Shown here in pieces: positions 21,860-33,781 of a stretch of DNA of 64,000 nucleotides. The number at the start of each line of letters is the position of its first letter. Within the stretch, counting starts at the first letter, position 1. The notes beneath the pieces are model-generated. The model was given only the letters and a program-made list of their open reading frames with translations, was not told the origin of the DNA and ran no database searches. Made by a program: the position numbers and the translations under genes. The stretch comes from Liriodendron chinense (taxonomy: Eukaryota; Streptophyta; Magnoliopsida; Magnoliales; Magnoliaceae): NCBI GenBank assembly GCA_003013855.2, contig ML058484.1:12842215-12906214 (forward strand), written 5' to 3'.

Positions 21860-23228
21860 TTACTTGTGGACACTAGCCATTTCGCGCTTCCGAACGTTCT
21901 CCCTTTCTTTCGGAAAAGAGGGGGGTGCATGCGCGCGAATCGCCGTTTGTGCCACTGGCTTGCCTCGTTCTCGAGGGCTTTTGTATCTGTTGTCGTGTTA
22001 AGCTGGATGTGTTGAGATGAGTTTATGTAAGACCAGAGTTGCCACTAGCCAGTTACTTCGAATCTATAGTCGGCTAGACCTTGTAGAAACGTTAGAGAAG
22101 GAGATTCGAAGATTCCTTCCTCTAAATGACTCCTTTTGATTTGCGGTCAGAGATTCGAGGTAAGGGATCACGGTTACAGGGTGGGAAGAGGTTAAGCACC
22201 CCACACACAGCCCGTACCGAAGTACGGTCTCTACTTCACAAAATCAAACTAATACTTGAAAGTCTGTTTTAATCCTCGTACATTCTCATGAATGATATGA
22301 TGCATGAATGCAGGTTTGAACAGTAAGAGTTTCTGATGGGCAGGTTTCCATTAACAGGCAAGCCCAGAGCATACGCTCGAACTGACAGGTGCTTTATGTG
22401 GGATGCACGCTGTGTGTTTAAATAATCAAAATGCTTGTAGTGGCATGACAAGCAGGGGGGTTGGAAGAAAAGTAAATGTTGCACTTATGCTAGATGCGAA
22501 TGAGATGATGCTGGTAAAAGAGTAGCTGGATGGACGGAGGTGTCGCAAGGGTTTGCTTCGAGTGGCTAGATCAAGACTTGAGTGGCTTGGGAGGCTTAGG
22601 CCAGGGTCAGGCTGGACTGGACCAGGGCTAGACTCTTCTCACTCGGGCTCTCCTTGGTGGAGGAATGGACTAAAAGGGGCAGATGGACTCGGAGCTAACG
22701 GGGACTAAAAGGGGCAGATGGACTCGGAGCTAACGGGATTGCGTTGGGCTTGAGGGATGGTTGAATGAGAAGGGGCGGGGGGTATTTATAGCAGTGGAGA
22801 GTGGCAGCTTGCGTAAATATTTTTGGGCGGCACCCTGGGGGCCGCCCGTACGGTCGTTTTGCTTCGGGTTCGGAGCATACGGCCTTGGAACCTAAAGCAG
22901 AAAATCCTCAGGTTCGGAGTTCCGGACTTGTTTCGAGGCTGCGGTTTGGAACTCGGTGAGTTGACTGGGTTTGGAAGATGGGTTGACACGGTGAGTTGAC
23001 TCACCAAGTTTGACTTTTTAAGGATTTTTTACTGGTTTTTCTTATGGGAGTTTTTTGGGCTGATGTTTAGGGGTGAGTTGACTGGGTTCAGGCTTGAGCT
23101 GGGCTATGGATTGGGGCCTACAAGGGTGAGTTTGGCTGGGTTTGGACATGGGATTTAGGGGTATGGTCCTCCATTCATTCAGCTGTCTCTACCAACATTG
23201 TAGCCGAAGGTGGGGTGTCTACATTACT
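21860..23228 (-). mobile_element. Solo LTR of the T1 family, copy 1
   Basis: The LTR is 21865-23223 (1359 bp), TGTGGACACT...GGTGTCTACA in plus orientation, flanked by an exact 5-bp duplication TTACT at 21860-21864 and 23224-23228. By comparison with T1 it lies in minus orientation. Its TATA box is the minus-strand TATAAATA at 22790-22783. It is nested in the Athila-like LTR. Copies 2 and 3 are at 28734-30062 and 35025-36517. Confidence 0.92.
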
Positions 23229-23699
23229 ACAATTCGAACCTAATCAATCCAAATATGATAAGCTCAGAGAATTGCAAGGAACCCATGTCCGAAGCACATG
23301 AACTCTTATAAAATATAAAAAATACCAACTTTATTCAAACTAGAACTTAAAACTTCAAACATTAGGTAGAGTACTTCAATTAAACGAATTCTATATGATA
23401 ACTAGCTACAAGCTTCACCTCTTAGCCTTAGCTAAGAGGTTTTAGCCAAGCATTATCATGCTTCAACTAAAAATAATGAAAAGCTAATGAAAAACATGAA
23501 AAATCAGATTCGGGAGAGTTGTAGATGCTCCACGACAATTCTCTTCACCTCCCATGAAGTCCTTAGCCTTCTCTAATGCCTTATGAATGAAACCTAGGTG
23601 TCCTTTTATAGCTTTGATGCTCCACCGACTTAGAAAGTTTCAGAAATCCGCTACAACTGACGCAATTGCACATGAAAATTTGGAGCTTCTTGAGGAAGC

Positions 23700-23955
23700 T
23701 TGCTGTCTAAGTGTGGCCGATTGATCTTGACCAGTCGGACCTGTCTATGGGCTGGTCTAGGGAGTCCAGCGTGCAGAGAAAGAGGTGACCGACCGTTCTT
23801 GACCGGTCAGACTGGGTTCGCCGACCGTTCTTGACTGGTCAAGCCCACCTGGACTTGGTCCAGCAAGTAGGGAATGGGGGTTGCCTTGTGGCCGACCGGT
23901 CATGACCAGTCATGGCCTGTTTGGCGGACTGGTCTTGACTGGTCTAGCCTTCTCT
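23700..23955. repeat. GACCGGTC-rich cluster
   Basis: About a dozen words of the forms GACCGGTC, GACTGGTC and GACCAGTC in both orientations, able to pair with each other. A similar cluster is in the copia LTR at 55425-55600. Seen in the sequence; function unknown. Confidence 0.75.
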
Positions 23956-24200
23956 TCTCTTTGATTATCTTTCTTTCTTTCTCTCTCTTCTCTTCTCTTC
24001 TTGCTCTTCTTTTTTCTTTGGCCCACCTTTGATCATCATTGAAATGGTCTCTAAATGCATTCTTTAGTCATCAATTAGGTGAAGTCCCCCTCTCATTCTT
24101 ACGACCACAAAACATGCGTTAGATACGTCTTTTAAACATGCAAATCATGCATACAATATGGTATAATGGGCTAAAATATGTATAAATTAGAAACTCAACA

Positions 24201-24216
24201 CACTCCCCAACCAGCA
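24201..24216 (-). other. Polypurine tract of the Athila-like element
   Basis: The minus strand reads GGTTGGGGAGTG immediately before the LTR start TGTTGAG, the position and composition of a plus-strand priming site. A second G-rich motif, TTTGGTTGGGGGTGAG preceded by GAGGACAATGCAAG, lies further upstream at about 25060-25095. Confidence 0.6.
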
Positions 24217-25378
24217 TTTTGCTAGTCCTGAGCAAAACATGCCTGAAACAATTCCCTTTTCTGAAAACTCAACTCTCTCTTAGAAACTATGCTTCTATAG
24301 ACTTTAATACACATAAGTGCAAAATTCAGAAAGACTAAGTGACGAGAATTTGAAGTTCTAAGCTTTTCAAACATAATAAGTGTTCACATAGAATCCCCAC
24401 TGGTTTATTGACAAATAGACAAATCCGAACATGTATGGTCTAGTGTGCATTGTGCATATTCATCTCATGACTTTTTAGGATTTCCATTTTCATAAATCGG
24501 CTTGAACAAAAGATCTGAAAGTGTAAAGAATCAACCAATTGCCTATAACAAGAATTTGTTTCCCATTTTCAGCTTTGGTTACGGGTAGACCATCCCCTGG
24601 TTGGTAATAGGTAGCCCTTTTCGAAAATTTTCACAAATACTCAATGAATACCACATCCTCATTCTATTTTTCATAAACATTATATATGATTTTTAGAAAT
24701 TCATATCTTCCATTATTTTCTCTTTTTACGCATGAATAAGGATGGACAAAGTTCCCTAGCTTGGTTCCTAAACACTTCAAATCTTAAGTCTAACCATAAT
24801 GTGAACTAGACTCAAAATGTTGAAATTTTCTATCAATCAACTCATTGGGGGAATTCATATATAAAACCAATATATTTGAGATAATTCAGAAATCTTAAAA
24901 TCTTATCAATTAGCCTCTCATCCTTTCATACTTATAGCATCCCAAATGCATAGAAACAAGGTTTTCTAAAAGAGTTTGAATATTTCAGAAAAAATGAAAA
25001 TTTTCTAGAAAAATATTGTTCGAAATGTCCATAAATTGCTATATTCTAGAAATCTCACCCCCAACCAAATCTTGCATTGTCCTCAATGTAAAAAGATATA
25101 TATGTCATAAGCATTGACATGAGAGCAATGATAAAAAAAAATAAAAGAGGGTGAGTATGAGAGTACTTGAACAAGTTGATCATGGGAATCTACCTCCGGC
25201 ATCTAAATCTACTAAAGCGATAAAGCTAAAACAGAAAGTAAAAATAGACCTAATCCTACTTAAAGTAATAAACAAAACATAAGCTATCCTTTTAGAAAGA
25301 AAATCTTTATCAGACTAGGAAATCAATCATCATTATAACATCCAAAATGATAAAGTTGAGCAAGATTATCGGGTGTTG
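24217..25378 (-). other. Non-coding 3' region of the Athila-like element
   Basis: AT-rich with no open frame of note. It contains the conserved-looking GACAATGCAAGATTTGG motif near 25060-25095 on the minus strand. Confidence 0.5.
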
Positions 25379-25379
25379 T

Positions 25380-26612
25380 TAAAATTTTTTCAATAGAACT
25401 ATCCACCATCCCGCTTTGGAAAATACATTGGTGACATCAACCATTCTAACCCATTGAAAATCCTGCTGAAAAATTTTAGTAGGTTCCCCAATAACGTTGT
25501 CACATGTACTAGGAAAGGAGAATTGCATTGGTTGAAAATCATTGAATATAGATCTCCTTTCCATCTTGTTTGGGCAAAAATTTATCAAATATAGGTCATC
25601 CCAGAAGTGGTGTTCTACGGTTTGAACAAATCAAAGAGATGTGGAGATTCCAATCACTTCATCCTCACAGATTGGGATGGTCTCCACATAATCTAATTTC
25701 ACCGGTGCTTTCACAATTGGTATTTCAGTTGGGCACTCTGTGGAGAGAGGCTTTTTAAGCACCGGAGGGGTCTCCCTCAAGGCGTGTACTATGTCCTGAA
25801 TCATGGGATCATCTCAATCTTTAAAGTAAGTCAAATACTCCTCTAGAGTGTAGGACACCGCAGGGGAGGAAGTTTTCAGATTTAAACTTTTCATGTCTTC
25901 CGCATTCTCAGACTTTTGTGTAGGTTGGAGTCAGTCCTCAACCTCTACACTTTCAGATTTTGGCCTCTCCGTAGGTAATTCAAGTACCAACTCTTTTAAC
26001 TCCTGCATAACAAATATGTTTAAATAAGAAATTGGTGTCTTATCAAGTAAACTTTTAGAAATTGACACTGCCAAGGCCTCATTAATAATCAAATAGGTTT
26101 CATCCTTGGAGTGTGCCACACATGTCTCCAAACTTTCGGGCAGACCGGGTTGGAAAAACTCTCTGTCTTCCATAAATTCTATCATGTTTATCTCATGAGG
26201 GTCATCATCATCCCAATCCTCAAAAGGATCGAAGCAAACAACATCTAGAAGATCAAAATTCTGTTTTAAGGCGAACTCCTCTTCCATGATGGATTCAATC
26301 ATGTCAACCTCATTGACATCATCATCATCATCCCTATGTCTTTTGCCCAAGTGGAACACATTCATCTCCAATGTCATGTTTCCAAAGGACAATTGGATTA
26401 CGCCATTCCGGCAATTTATAATTGCATTCGATGTAGCTAGGAATGGGCGGCCTAAAATCACCGATATTTGAGTGCTAGGATCCATAACCGGTTGCGTGTC
26501 CAAGACGATAAAATCCACCGGATAGTAGAATTTGTCGACTTAGACCAATACATCTTCAACTACCTCTCTCGGCACACGAATGGATCTATCAGCAAGTTGC
26601 AATGTGGTTTTA
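25380..26612 (-). pseudogene. Athila-like gag-pol remnant, protease region
   Basis: The minus-strand frame from 26612 reads TLQLADRSI and REVVEDVL, then after a stop codon PVDFIVLDT (from 26518), and continues PSTQISVILGRPFLATSNAI, NCRNG and LSFGNMTLEMNVFHLG. These are characteristic of the C-terminal part of the retroviral-type aspartic protease in Athila polyproteins. The catalytic Asp-(Ser/Thr/Leu)-Gly would lie just upstream of the break at 26612 and is missing. An acidic stretch with runs of Asp follows, then a poorly conserved linker with further stops (to about 25380). Reverse transcriptase is absent. The fragment cannot encode an active enzyme. Confidence 0.85.
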
Positions 26613-26613
26613 G

Positions 26614-28733
26614 TAAGTATAGTGGCCCGATGGCCTCGGAACGTCTTTATCGGAGTCCACTCCATCTCGAAAATGACGTGGACACTCTCCAGTCATGGAC
26701 GAGATGCCGAGGGAAATTTCGGACTCCACCTACATCGGAATCCATGCTTGCAGTTTCGGAGTTTCGCATCAATCTTCTGAAAGACACCTAAATACTTCAA
26801 AAGGGGCTCGATCTGAGACACCTAAACACTTCATAAGAGGCTCGATTTGCAACCGATTCTGCTCAAAATTGACGTGACTATATGTTGTCCACGACAGACT
26901 TACATGCAAAACTAAGCACAACTATTGCCCGATTCGGCAATCAGGCCTCTCGGTAAGGCAAGTGGCCCGATGGATTCAGAACGTCTTTATTGGAGTCCAG
27001 TCCATCTCAAAACTAATGTGGAGACTCTCCAGTCATGGACGAGACATTGAGGGAAATTTCAAACTCCACTTACATCGAAATCCGTGCTTACTTGCGGTTT
27101 CGTAGTTTCGTATCAATCTTCCGAAAGACACGTAAACACTTCATAAGAGGCTCGATCTGCGACCGATTCCATTCAAAATTGACGTGGACTATATGTTGTC
27201 CGCGATAGACATACACGTGAAATTTTGGACTCCATCGAGATCCATAAGCACAACTATTGCCCAATTTGACAATCAGGGCCTCTCTATAAGAAAAGTGGCT
27301 TGATAGCCTCGGAACGTCTTTATTGGAGTCCAGTCCATCTCAAAATTGACGTGGAGACTTTCTAGTCATGGAAGAGCCACCGAGGAAAATTTTGACTCCA
27401 CCTGCGTCGAAATCCGTGCTTACTTGCAATTTTAGAGTTTCGTATCAATTTTTTGACAGACACCTAAACACTTTAAAAGAGGCTCGATATGCGATCGATT
27501 CCTCTCAAAATTGATGTGGACTACATGTTGTCTTAGACAGATGTCCACATGAAATTTCGGACTCCATCGAGATCTATAAGCACAACTATTGCCCGATCCG
27601 GCAATCAGAGCCTCTCGGTAAAGAAAGTGGCCCAGTGCCCTCGGTACGTCTTTATCAGAGTCCAATCCATCTCAAAACTGACGTGGAGACTGTTCAGCCA
27701 TGGACGAGCCACCGAGGGAAATTTTGGACTCTACCTGCATCAGAATCCGCGCTTACTTGTTGTTTCAGAGTTTTAAACCAATCCTCCGAAGGACACCTAA
27801 ATACTTCAAAATGGGTTTGATCTGCGACCGATTTTATTCAAAATTGATATCGATTGTATGTTGTCCGCGATAGACGTCCATGCAAAATTTCAGAGTCCAT
27901 AGAGATCCATAAGCACAACTATTACTCAATTCGGCAATCAGGGCCTTTTGGTAAGGAAAGTAGCTCGATGGCCTCATAATGTCTTTATTAGAGTCCTGTC
28001 TATCTCGAAACCGATGTGGAGACTCTCCAGTCATGGAGGAGCTGCTGATGGAAATTTTAGACTCCACATGCTTCAGAATCCGCACTTGCGGTTTCAGAGT
28101 TTTGTACCGATTTTCTGAAAGATACCAAATCACTTGAAAGTGGCTCGATCTGCGACCTATTCTGCTAAAAATTGACGTGGACTGTATGTTGTCCGCGACA
28201 GAGGTCCATGCAAAATTTTGAATTCCATCAAGATTCATATGCACAACTATTGCCCGATCCGACAGTCAGGGCCTCTCGGTAAAGAAAGTGGCCCGATGGA
28301 GTAGGAACATCTTTATCGGAGTCTAGTCCATCTCGACACCGACATAGAGACTCTCTAGTCATGAAGGAGCCGCCGAGAGAAATTTCGGACTCCACTTTAG
28401 TCGGAATCCGCGCTTACTTACGGTTTTGGAGTTCCATACCAATCTTCTGAAAGACACCTAAACACTTTAAAATAGGTTCTATCTACGACCGATTTTGCTG
28501 AAAATTGACGTGGACTGTATGTTGTCTGCTACAGACGTCCACGTAAAATTTCAGAGTCCATCGAGATTGATAAGCACAACTATTGTCCGATCTGGCAATC
28601 AGGGCCTCTTTGTAAGGAAAGTGACTCGATGGCCTCGGAACGTCTTTATCGGAGTCTAGTAGTCCATCTTAAAACTGACGTAGAGACTCTCCCTTCCTGG
28701 GAGTGCCGTCGAGGGAAATTTTGGACTCCACCT
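26614..28733. repeat. Satellite array, about 331-bp unit, right block
   Basis: About 6.4 units, same monomer and same orientation as 19700-21439. The GACGTCCAC-type landmark falls at about 26897, 27208, 27540, 27873, 28201 and 28533. One unit around 26820-26930 is shortened by about 20 bp. The array ends abruptly at 28733 where the T1 LTR starts. Confidence 0.95.
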
Positions 28734-30062
28734 TGTGGACCCTCGCCGTTCCGCGCTCCCACACGACGTTCGTCCCTTTCCTTTTGGGAAAAGAAGAAGA
28801 GGTGCGTGCGTGCGAATCGCCGTTTGTGCCACTGGCTTGCCTCGTTTTCGAGGGCTTTGTTTGGTTGTCGTGTTAAGATGGATGTGTTTAAATGAGTTTA
28901 TATAAGACCAGAGTCGCCACTAGCCAGTTATTTCGAATCTACAGTCGGCTAGACCCCGTAGAAACGTTAAAGAAGGGGATCAGAAGATTCCTTTCTCTAA
29001 AATGACTCCTTTTGATCTGCGGCCAGAGATTCTAGGTAAGGGATCACGGTTACAGGGTGGGAAGAGGTTAAGCACCCCACACACTGCCCGTACCGAAGTA
29101 CGGTCTCTACTTCACAGAATCGAACTAACACTTGAAAGTCTGTTTTAATCTTCGTACATTCTCATAGATGACATGATGCATGAATGCAGGTCTGAACAAT
29201 AAGAGTTTCTGATGGGCAGGTTCCACTAACAGGCAAGCCCAGAGCATACGCTCGAACTGACAGGTGCTTTATGCGAGACGCATGCTGTGTGTTTGAACAA
29301 TCAAAGTACTTGCAGTGAAGCAGGGGGGTTGGAAGAAAAGTAAATGTTGCACTTATGCTAGATGCGAATGAAATGATGCTAGTAAGGAATAGCTAAATGG
29401 ACGGAGGTGTCGCAAGGATTGGCTTCGAGTGGCTGGATCAAGACTTGGATGGCTTGGGAGACTTGGACCAGTGGTCAGGCTGGGCTGGACTAGGGTTAGA
29501 CTCTTCTTACTCGGGCTCTCCTTGGTGGAGAGGAATGGGCTAAAGGATGAAGGGGTGGACTCAAAGCTCTCGGACTGAAGAGAGGGGAAGTGGCTGTTGA
29601 AATGGGAAGAGGCTAGGGGTATTTATAGCGTTGGAGAGTGGCAGTTCTCGTAAATAAGTACGGACGCTCCTCGGTTTCCAACGCGTGGTACGGTCATGTC
29701 TCGGGGCTGCTGTTTTAACTCGGTGGGTTAACTCGGTGAGTTGACTCAGCGGGTCGACTCGGTGATTTGACTCTGCGGGTTGACTCAGCGGGTTGACTCG
29801 GTGTTTTGACTTGATGGGTTGACTCAGCGGGTTGACTCGGTGAGTTTGAATTTTTTTAGGATTTTTTGACTAGCTTTTCTTATGGGGAGTTTCTCAGGCT
29901 GATGTTTAGGGGTGGGTTGACTGGGTTCAGGCTTGAGTTGGGCTATGGATTGGGGCTTACAAGGGTGAGTTTGGCTGAGTTTGGACTTGGGATTTGGGGG
30001 TATGGTCCTCCATTCATCCAGCTATCTCTACCAACAGTGTAGCCGAAGGTGGGGTGTCTACA
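28734..30062 (-). mobile_element. 3' LTR of T1 (family copy 2)
   Basis: 1329 bp, TGTGGACCCTCGCCG...GGTGTCTACA in plus orientation, closely similar throughout to copies 1 and 3. No target duplication surrounds it (left flank CACCT, right flank GATGC), as expected for an LTR that still borders its internal region. Minus-strand TATA box TATAAATA at 29627-29620. A 16-bp GGGTTGACTC(A/G)GC... minisatellite occupies 29712-29850. Confidence 0.85.
29712..29850. repeat. 16-bp minisatellite in the T1 LTR
   Basis: About eight units of the type GGGTTGACTCAGC plus three variable bases. The same array lies in copy 3 at 36186-36325, and only a rudimentary version is in copy 1 near 22955-23010. Confidence 0.85.
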
Positions 30063-30075
30063 GATGCCCCTCTTT
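30063..30075 (-). other. Polypurine tract of T1
   Basis: The minus strand reads AAAGAGGGGCATC directly before the LTR start TGTAGACACCCC. The same core GAGGGGCATC stands before the T2 LTR at 48659-48668, which sets the orientation of both elements. Confidence 0.75.
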
Positions 30076-30137
30076 GGCAGAGGTTGCATGCAACCGTATG
30101 CCAAAGCGAGTGGACACCCCACTTCTGACCGGGTCAT

Positions 30138-31045
30138 TCATGGATCACGGTCTGAAATCTTTGCTTGCTTTTGCATCTGCGCCAGTTGATCGTCTGGAAA
30201 TCGATCACTTACACATACCGCGGAAGTTTGGAGAAAATGTTGAGATTGTCCCTGCAGTTTGCTGCAACCTGGGTACCCAATCGCAACCCTTCCATTTCCG
30301 ATTGGCACTAACATCAGAAAGGTACAATAGAGCCTCTGCGTCGCTAGTCTTACGAGGTTACTGACCCTGTGATTGATTGTATGTTCGATGTTTTCCCGGA
30401 TCACTCCAGGACTACTTGTTTCGCTTGACTGTCAAAGTGGTTAGATGCCCTGCGTCAGATAGTCTTACGGGATTCTACTACGCCGACTTGGAATCAGTCA
30501 AGGTACTTCAGGCATCCACGCCTAGGTATGTGCGGGTGGACTCTTTCCACCTGATTTGCTTGTTTCGATGCTTGGTTTGCAATTCATTCTTTCCTAGATT
30601 GTGGTCTGGAATCTTTGTTATCCTTTGTATCTGAGTCAGTTGATTGTCTGGAGATTGATAACTCGCACATACCGTGGGAGTTTGGAGAAAACGTTGCGAT
30701 TGTCCCTGCAGTTTTATGCAACCTGGGTACCCAATCGCAACCCTTCCATTCCCGATTGGTACTAACATCGGAAAGGTACAGCAGAGCCTCTGCGTCACTG
30801 GTCTTACGAGGTTGCTGACCCTGAGACTGATTGTGTGATGTTTGATGCTTTCCCAGATCACTCCAGGAGTACTTGTTTCGCTTGACTGTCAAAGTGGTTA
30901 GATGCCCTGCGTCAGATAGTCTTACGGGATTTTACTATGCCGACTTGGACTCAGTCAAGGTACTTCAGGCATCCACGTATAGGTATGTGCGGGTGAACTC
31001 TTTCCACCCGATCTGTTGATTTTGATACTTGGGTTACAATTCATC
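30138..31045. repeat. Tandem duplication, 460-bp unit, in the T1 3' region
   Basis: Unit 1 is 30138-30597, unit 2 is 30598-31045. Shared phrases include TTTGGAGAAAA(T/C)GTTG, CAACCTGGGTACCCAATCGC, AACCCTTCCATT and GTCAGATAGTCTTACGGGAT. About 90 percent similar. No coding function recognised. Confidence 0.88.
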
Positions 31046-31970
31046 GTTTCCACCTGTTCAAATGGTTTCTTTGACTGAGCCTTTTGGCTTTCATCTTTTC
31101 GTATCTTGGCATGTGGTACGACCGTACTGACACTGGAGTTCAGTTCGTCCGTATTTTGAGTGCATTGGATCCGATGGTCTCCGGGAAAACCGTGAGACAT
31201 CGGATCTTATTTGATTTTTGCGTCGGCTCCTACCCAGAGATATGGAAGATCTCCTAGTGTTTTGGAGGCAGATCGCTCTACTGGGAAAATATTTTTTGGA
31301 TTTTTGAAAAGATACCCACTCTGGGGAGTGATACTTCGTGGGGTTTTTATTTGTAAATAGAAATATTTTTTTTGTCTTTTGAAATGAAAATCTGGTTTGC
31401 ACGTGCCTCCACTAGGGATGCCTGTGGGGTCTTTGGCTAACCGGCTTTTATTTTGAAAGCAGGTAAATATGATGATTGATGCGATGGGTGCTGATGCATG
31501 GAGATGTGTATGTGATGATGGATGCATGGCTTGGCTCATTCTCTTTTCGTTTCATGATTTTGCTTTTACTGGTGATGTAGAGAACTTTGAGCTTATTACT
31601 TGCAGGGTTGTGCTTCCCTAGGGATTTTTTTTTTTCTTTATGCGGATGTTTGGTCAGCGGGTTGGTCAAGATCCCAACCCGTGGTCGATCAGGTCCATCG
31701 TCCCAAGATGCTGTTTCTTTGCTAATGAGAATGTACGAGGATATTATCCGACTTCAAGATGTTCTTCTGGGCATAAATGCGATTAAGACGGTGCTTGGTC
31801 GCCAGTTTTGGTCAAGATTCCAATTTGCGGGCGATTAGATCCGTCATCCCAAATTGTGAAGATAGTGGAGTTCAAGACTCCTGAAGTGTAGTGCTGGGGA
31901 TAATGACAATTTTTGTGATTTTTGTAAATATGTGGTCCGAATCTTTACCTGAGTGGTCAGGATAGAGATC
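31046..31970. other. Non-coding part of the T1 3' region
   Basis: Alternating T-rich phrases (AAATATTTTTTGGATTTTTG and TTTTTGTCTTTTGAAATG) and GATCC(C/A)AA words. Nothing gene-like recognised. Confidence 0.4.
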
Positions 31971-31974
31971 GGTT

Positions 31975-32160
31975 ATTGAAAACAAAGGAAATATTTTTTG
32001 TGTTTTTTGAAATTTTTTGGCTTGAAAGCAAGGGAAACATTTTTTGTGATTTTTGCAAATATTTGTTTTGAAAGCAAGGGAAATATTTTTTGTGATTTTT
32101 GCAAATATTTGATTTGAAAGCAAGGAAAATATTTTTTTGTGATTTTTGAAAAGGTGATTT
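31975..32160. repeat. Tandem repeat, about 54-bp unit
   Basis: Three and a half units of the type GAAAGCAAGGGAAATATTTT, TTGTGATTTTTGCAAATATT and TG(A/T)TTT. The Phe/Lys-rich open frames over it come from the repeat. Confidence 0.9.
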
Positions 32161-32860
32161 TGCAATGTTTTGGTATTTTGCGATTTTTCTGAAATGTCGG
32201 GAAAAGTATGAAATTTTCATCCACTTCCAGCTTCTACTGCTGGTAAGGCACCCGATCCATTTTACGTCAGCGAGCAAGACGAATCTCACACAGTTAAGTG
32301 CCATAGTTTTACATCTTCGGATGAGGAGATTTTGAGGGTTTTCAGTCAACACACCCACAAAGTTGCCTGTTCCTCATGTGCAATGCACATAGACCACATA
32401 TTGTCCGACGGACTCCTTCGGCCACAAAATGAGCCACATCCTCACATTTCCCTTAGTCAATCCAGTTTGGGGCCTTACGTTGCTCACAATTCCGTGAGGG
32501 TGCGCTCCACCTCCCAACAGCCTTAATCCCCTTCATGAGTTTTAGGAATAGGGAACATCCGTCAGATTCAACAGCAACTTCCAAATCAAGGTTGTCTATC
32601 ACGGTGCGTTCAACACGAACAGGATTGCGGGGCTCTGCCCGCCTCAGCCTTTACCTTTTTAAAAGATTCTGGACACCCGTACGATCAAGTGTCAGCCATG
32701 TCTGAAACAGGTTAGGAAAGAAAGCCCCCGAGAGGTTAATCCCAGTGTAGTTTTAGGTCTTCAGACCGCTGGAGATGAATTTGTGCAATTAAAATTGATG
32801 GTGAAATTTTTTTATTTTTTTTTTCTTTTTTTTAAAAGGTTCCAGAGTTCAACTCAAGTG
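32161..32860. other. Non-coding part of the T1 3' region
   Basis: Mixed composition. A stretch at 32330-32530 is less AT-rich and has an open frame of 64 codons without recognisable similarity. Nothing supported. Confidence 0.35.
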
Positions 32861-33350
32861 GTTGAGATTGATACTGGTTTTTATGGAAAACTTAAGAAAT
32901 CTTTTTGGTATTTTGGAAATGATCCAGGTCATCAGATCCTGGCTTAAACGGCTGGGATCGATGCCGGTTTTTATTAAAAATCTCTCGGGATGTTGATCCC
33001 GACGTAGTTTAAGGTCTTCGGACCAAAAAACTTTATGTACATGCTGAAAGTACATTCTTTTTTGTGATTTTTGAAAAATATTCTAAGTCATCGATTTTGA
33101 TTTTGAGGGTCAAGATCGATGCCCATTTTTATTAAAAATCCCTCGGGATCTTGATCCCGACGTAGTTTAAGGTCTTTGGACCCAATTTTTGTACAAGCTG
33201 AACATACATTCTTTTTTGTGATTTTTTTCGAAATGATCCAGGTCTCAGATCTTGGCCTGAACGGCTGGGATCGATGTTGGTTTTTATTAAAATCCCTCGG
33301 GATATCGATCCCGACGTAGTTTAAGGTCTTCGGACCACAAAACTATGTAC
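32860..33350. repeat. Tandem repeat, about 155-bp unit, with hairpin
   Basis: Three units (landmarks at about 32983, 33141 and 33293) share CTCGGGAT(G/C/A)T(T/C)GATCCCGA, then CGTAGTTTAAGGTCTT(C/T)GGACC and GTACA...CTGAA. CGGGAT...ATCCCG is a small hairpin repeated in each unit. Confidence 0.88.
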
Positions 33351-33774
33351 AAGAGAGTAGCAATCAAGGTGGGAGATTCCGAGGAGTCTTCTTAGAATGG
33401 TTCAGATCATCAGGTCATGCCTTTGGATGGTTGAGATCGCTGTTTGACTAAGTCAATTCTTTTTCTTTTTCTTGAAAATTTCATGAAACTTTTTCCACAT
33501 CATCAAGCCAATTTCTCTCCAATTTCTCACAAGATGAGATTTTGGTGAGATTCCTTACTTTTTCTCACCATTCTCTTCTATCACTTCATTCTTACAAGGA
33601 GGTACAAGATTCACTTGCAACCACCCTTCCCAAGGAGGAGTTCTTCCCAAGGAGAGGGGGTGAGAAGTCGTTTCAACTAGGTGGGAGGTAGGACGGGCCC
33701 CTGGGCGCCGCCTAAGCCGTCCCTGACCTCTGGTTTCTTCAGTGGGTCGGGTAAAGGGGTGCACCCCCCTTTTC

Positions 33775-33781
33775 TATATAA
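33775..33781 (+). promoter_or_regulatory. Candidate TATA box of the T1 antisense genes
   Basis: TATATAA in the context CCCCTTTTCTATATAACATGG, on the plus strand, followed by a pyrimidine-rich leader (CTCTCTCTTTTATCTCTC). It lies 3.6 kb upstream of the antisense start at 37390, or about 2.1 kb if the later solo LTR is discounted. Comparable in position to the TATA box at 48731 in T2. Confidence 0.45.

Larger units (their letters stand above)
21440..24200 (-). mobile_element. 3' LTR of the Athila-like element (interrupted)
   Basis: On the minus strand it begins TGTTGAGTTTCTAATTTATA at 24200 and ends GAGGCAAGTGAACA at 21440, with TGTT...AACA ends. A minus-strand TATA box TATAAAAGGA lies at 23610-23601. 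Without the nested solo LTR (1359 bp plus 5-bp duplication) it is about 1397 bp. A stretch at 23700-23950 is crowded with GACCGGTC-like words in both orientations. Confidence 0.7.
21435..26613 (-). mobile_element. Truncated Athila-like Ty3/gypsy element inserted in the satellite
   Basis: Minus-strand orientation. From 5' to 3' it holds a protease-region remnant (26612-25380), a non-coding 3' region, a polypurine tract and a 3' LTR (24200-21440). The satellite stops at GGCAAT (21434-21439) and resumes at about 26614 with TAAGTATAGTGGCCCG. The gag gene, 5' LTR, protease active site, RT, RNase H and integrase are missing. Known Athila elements are about 10-12 kb, so about three quarters has been lost. 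Confidence 0.75.

Noticed and set aside
22140..22230. 5S rRNA-like phrase GGTTAAGCACCCC in the T1-family LTR
   Set aside because: Only a short resemblance; the rest does not fit 5S rRNA, and it recurs in all LTR copies.
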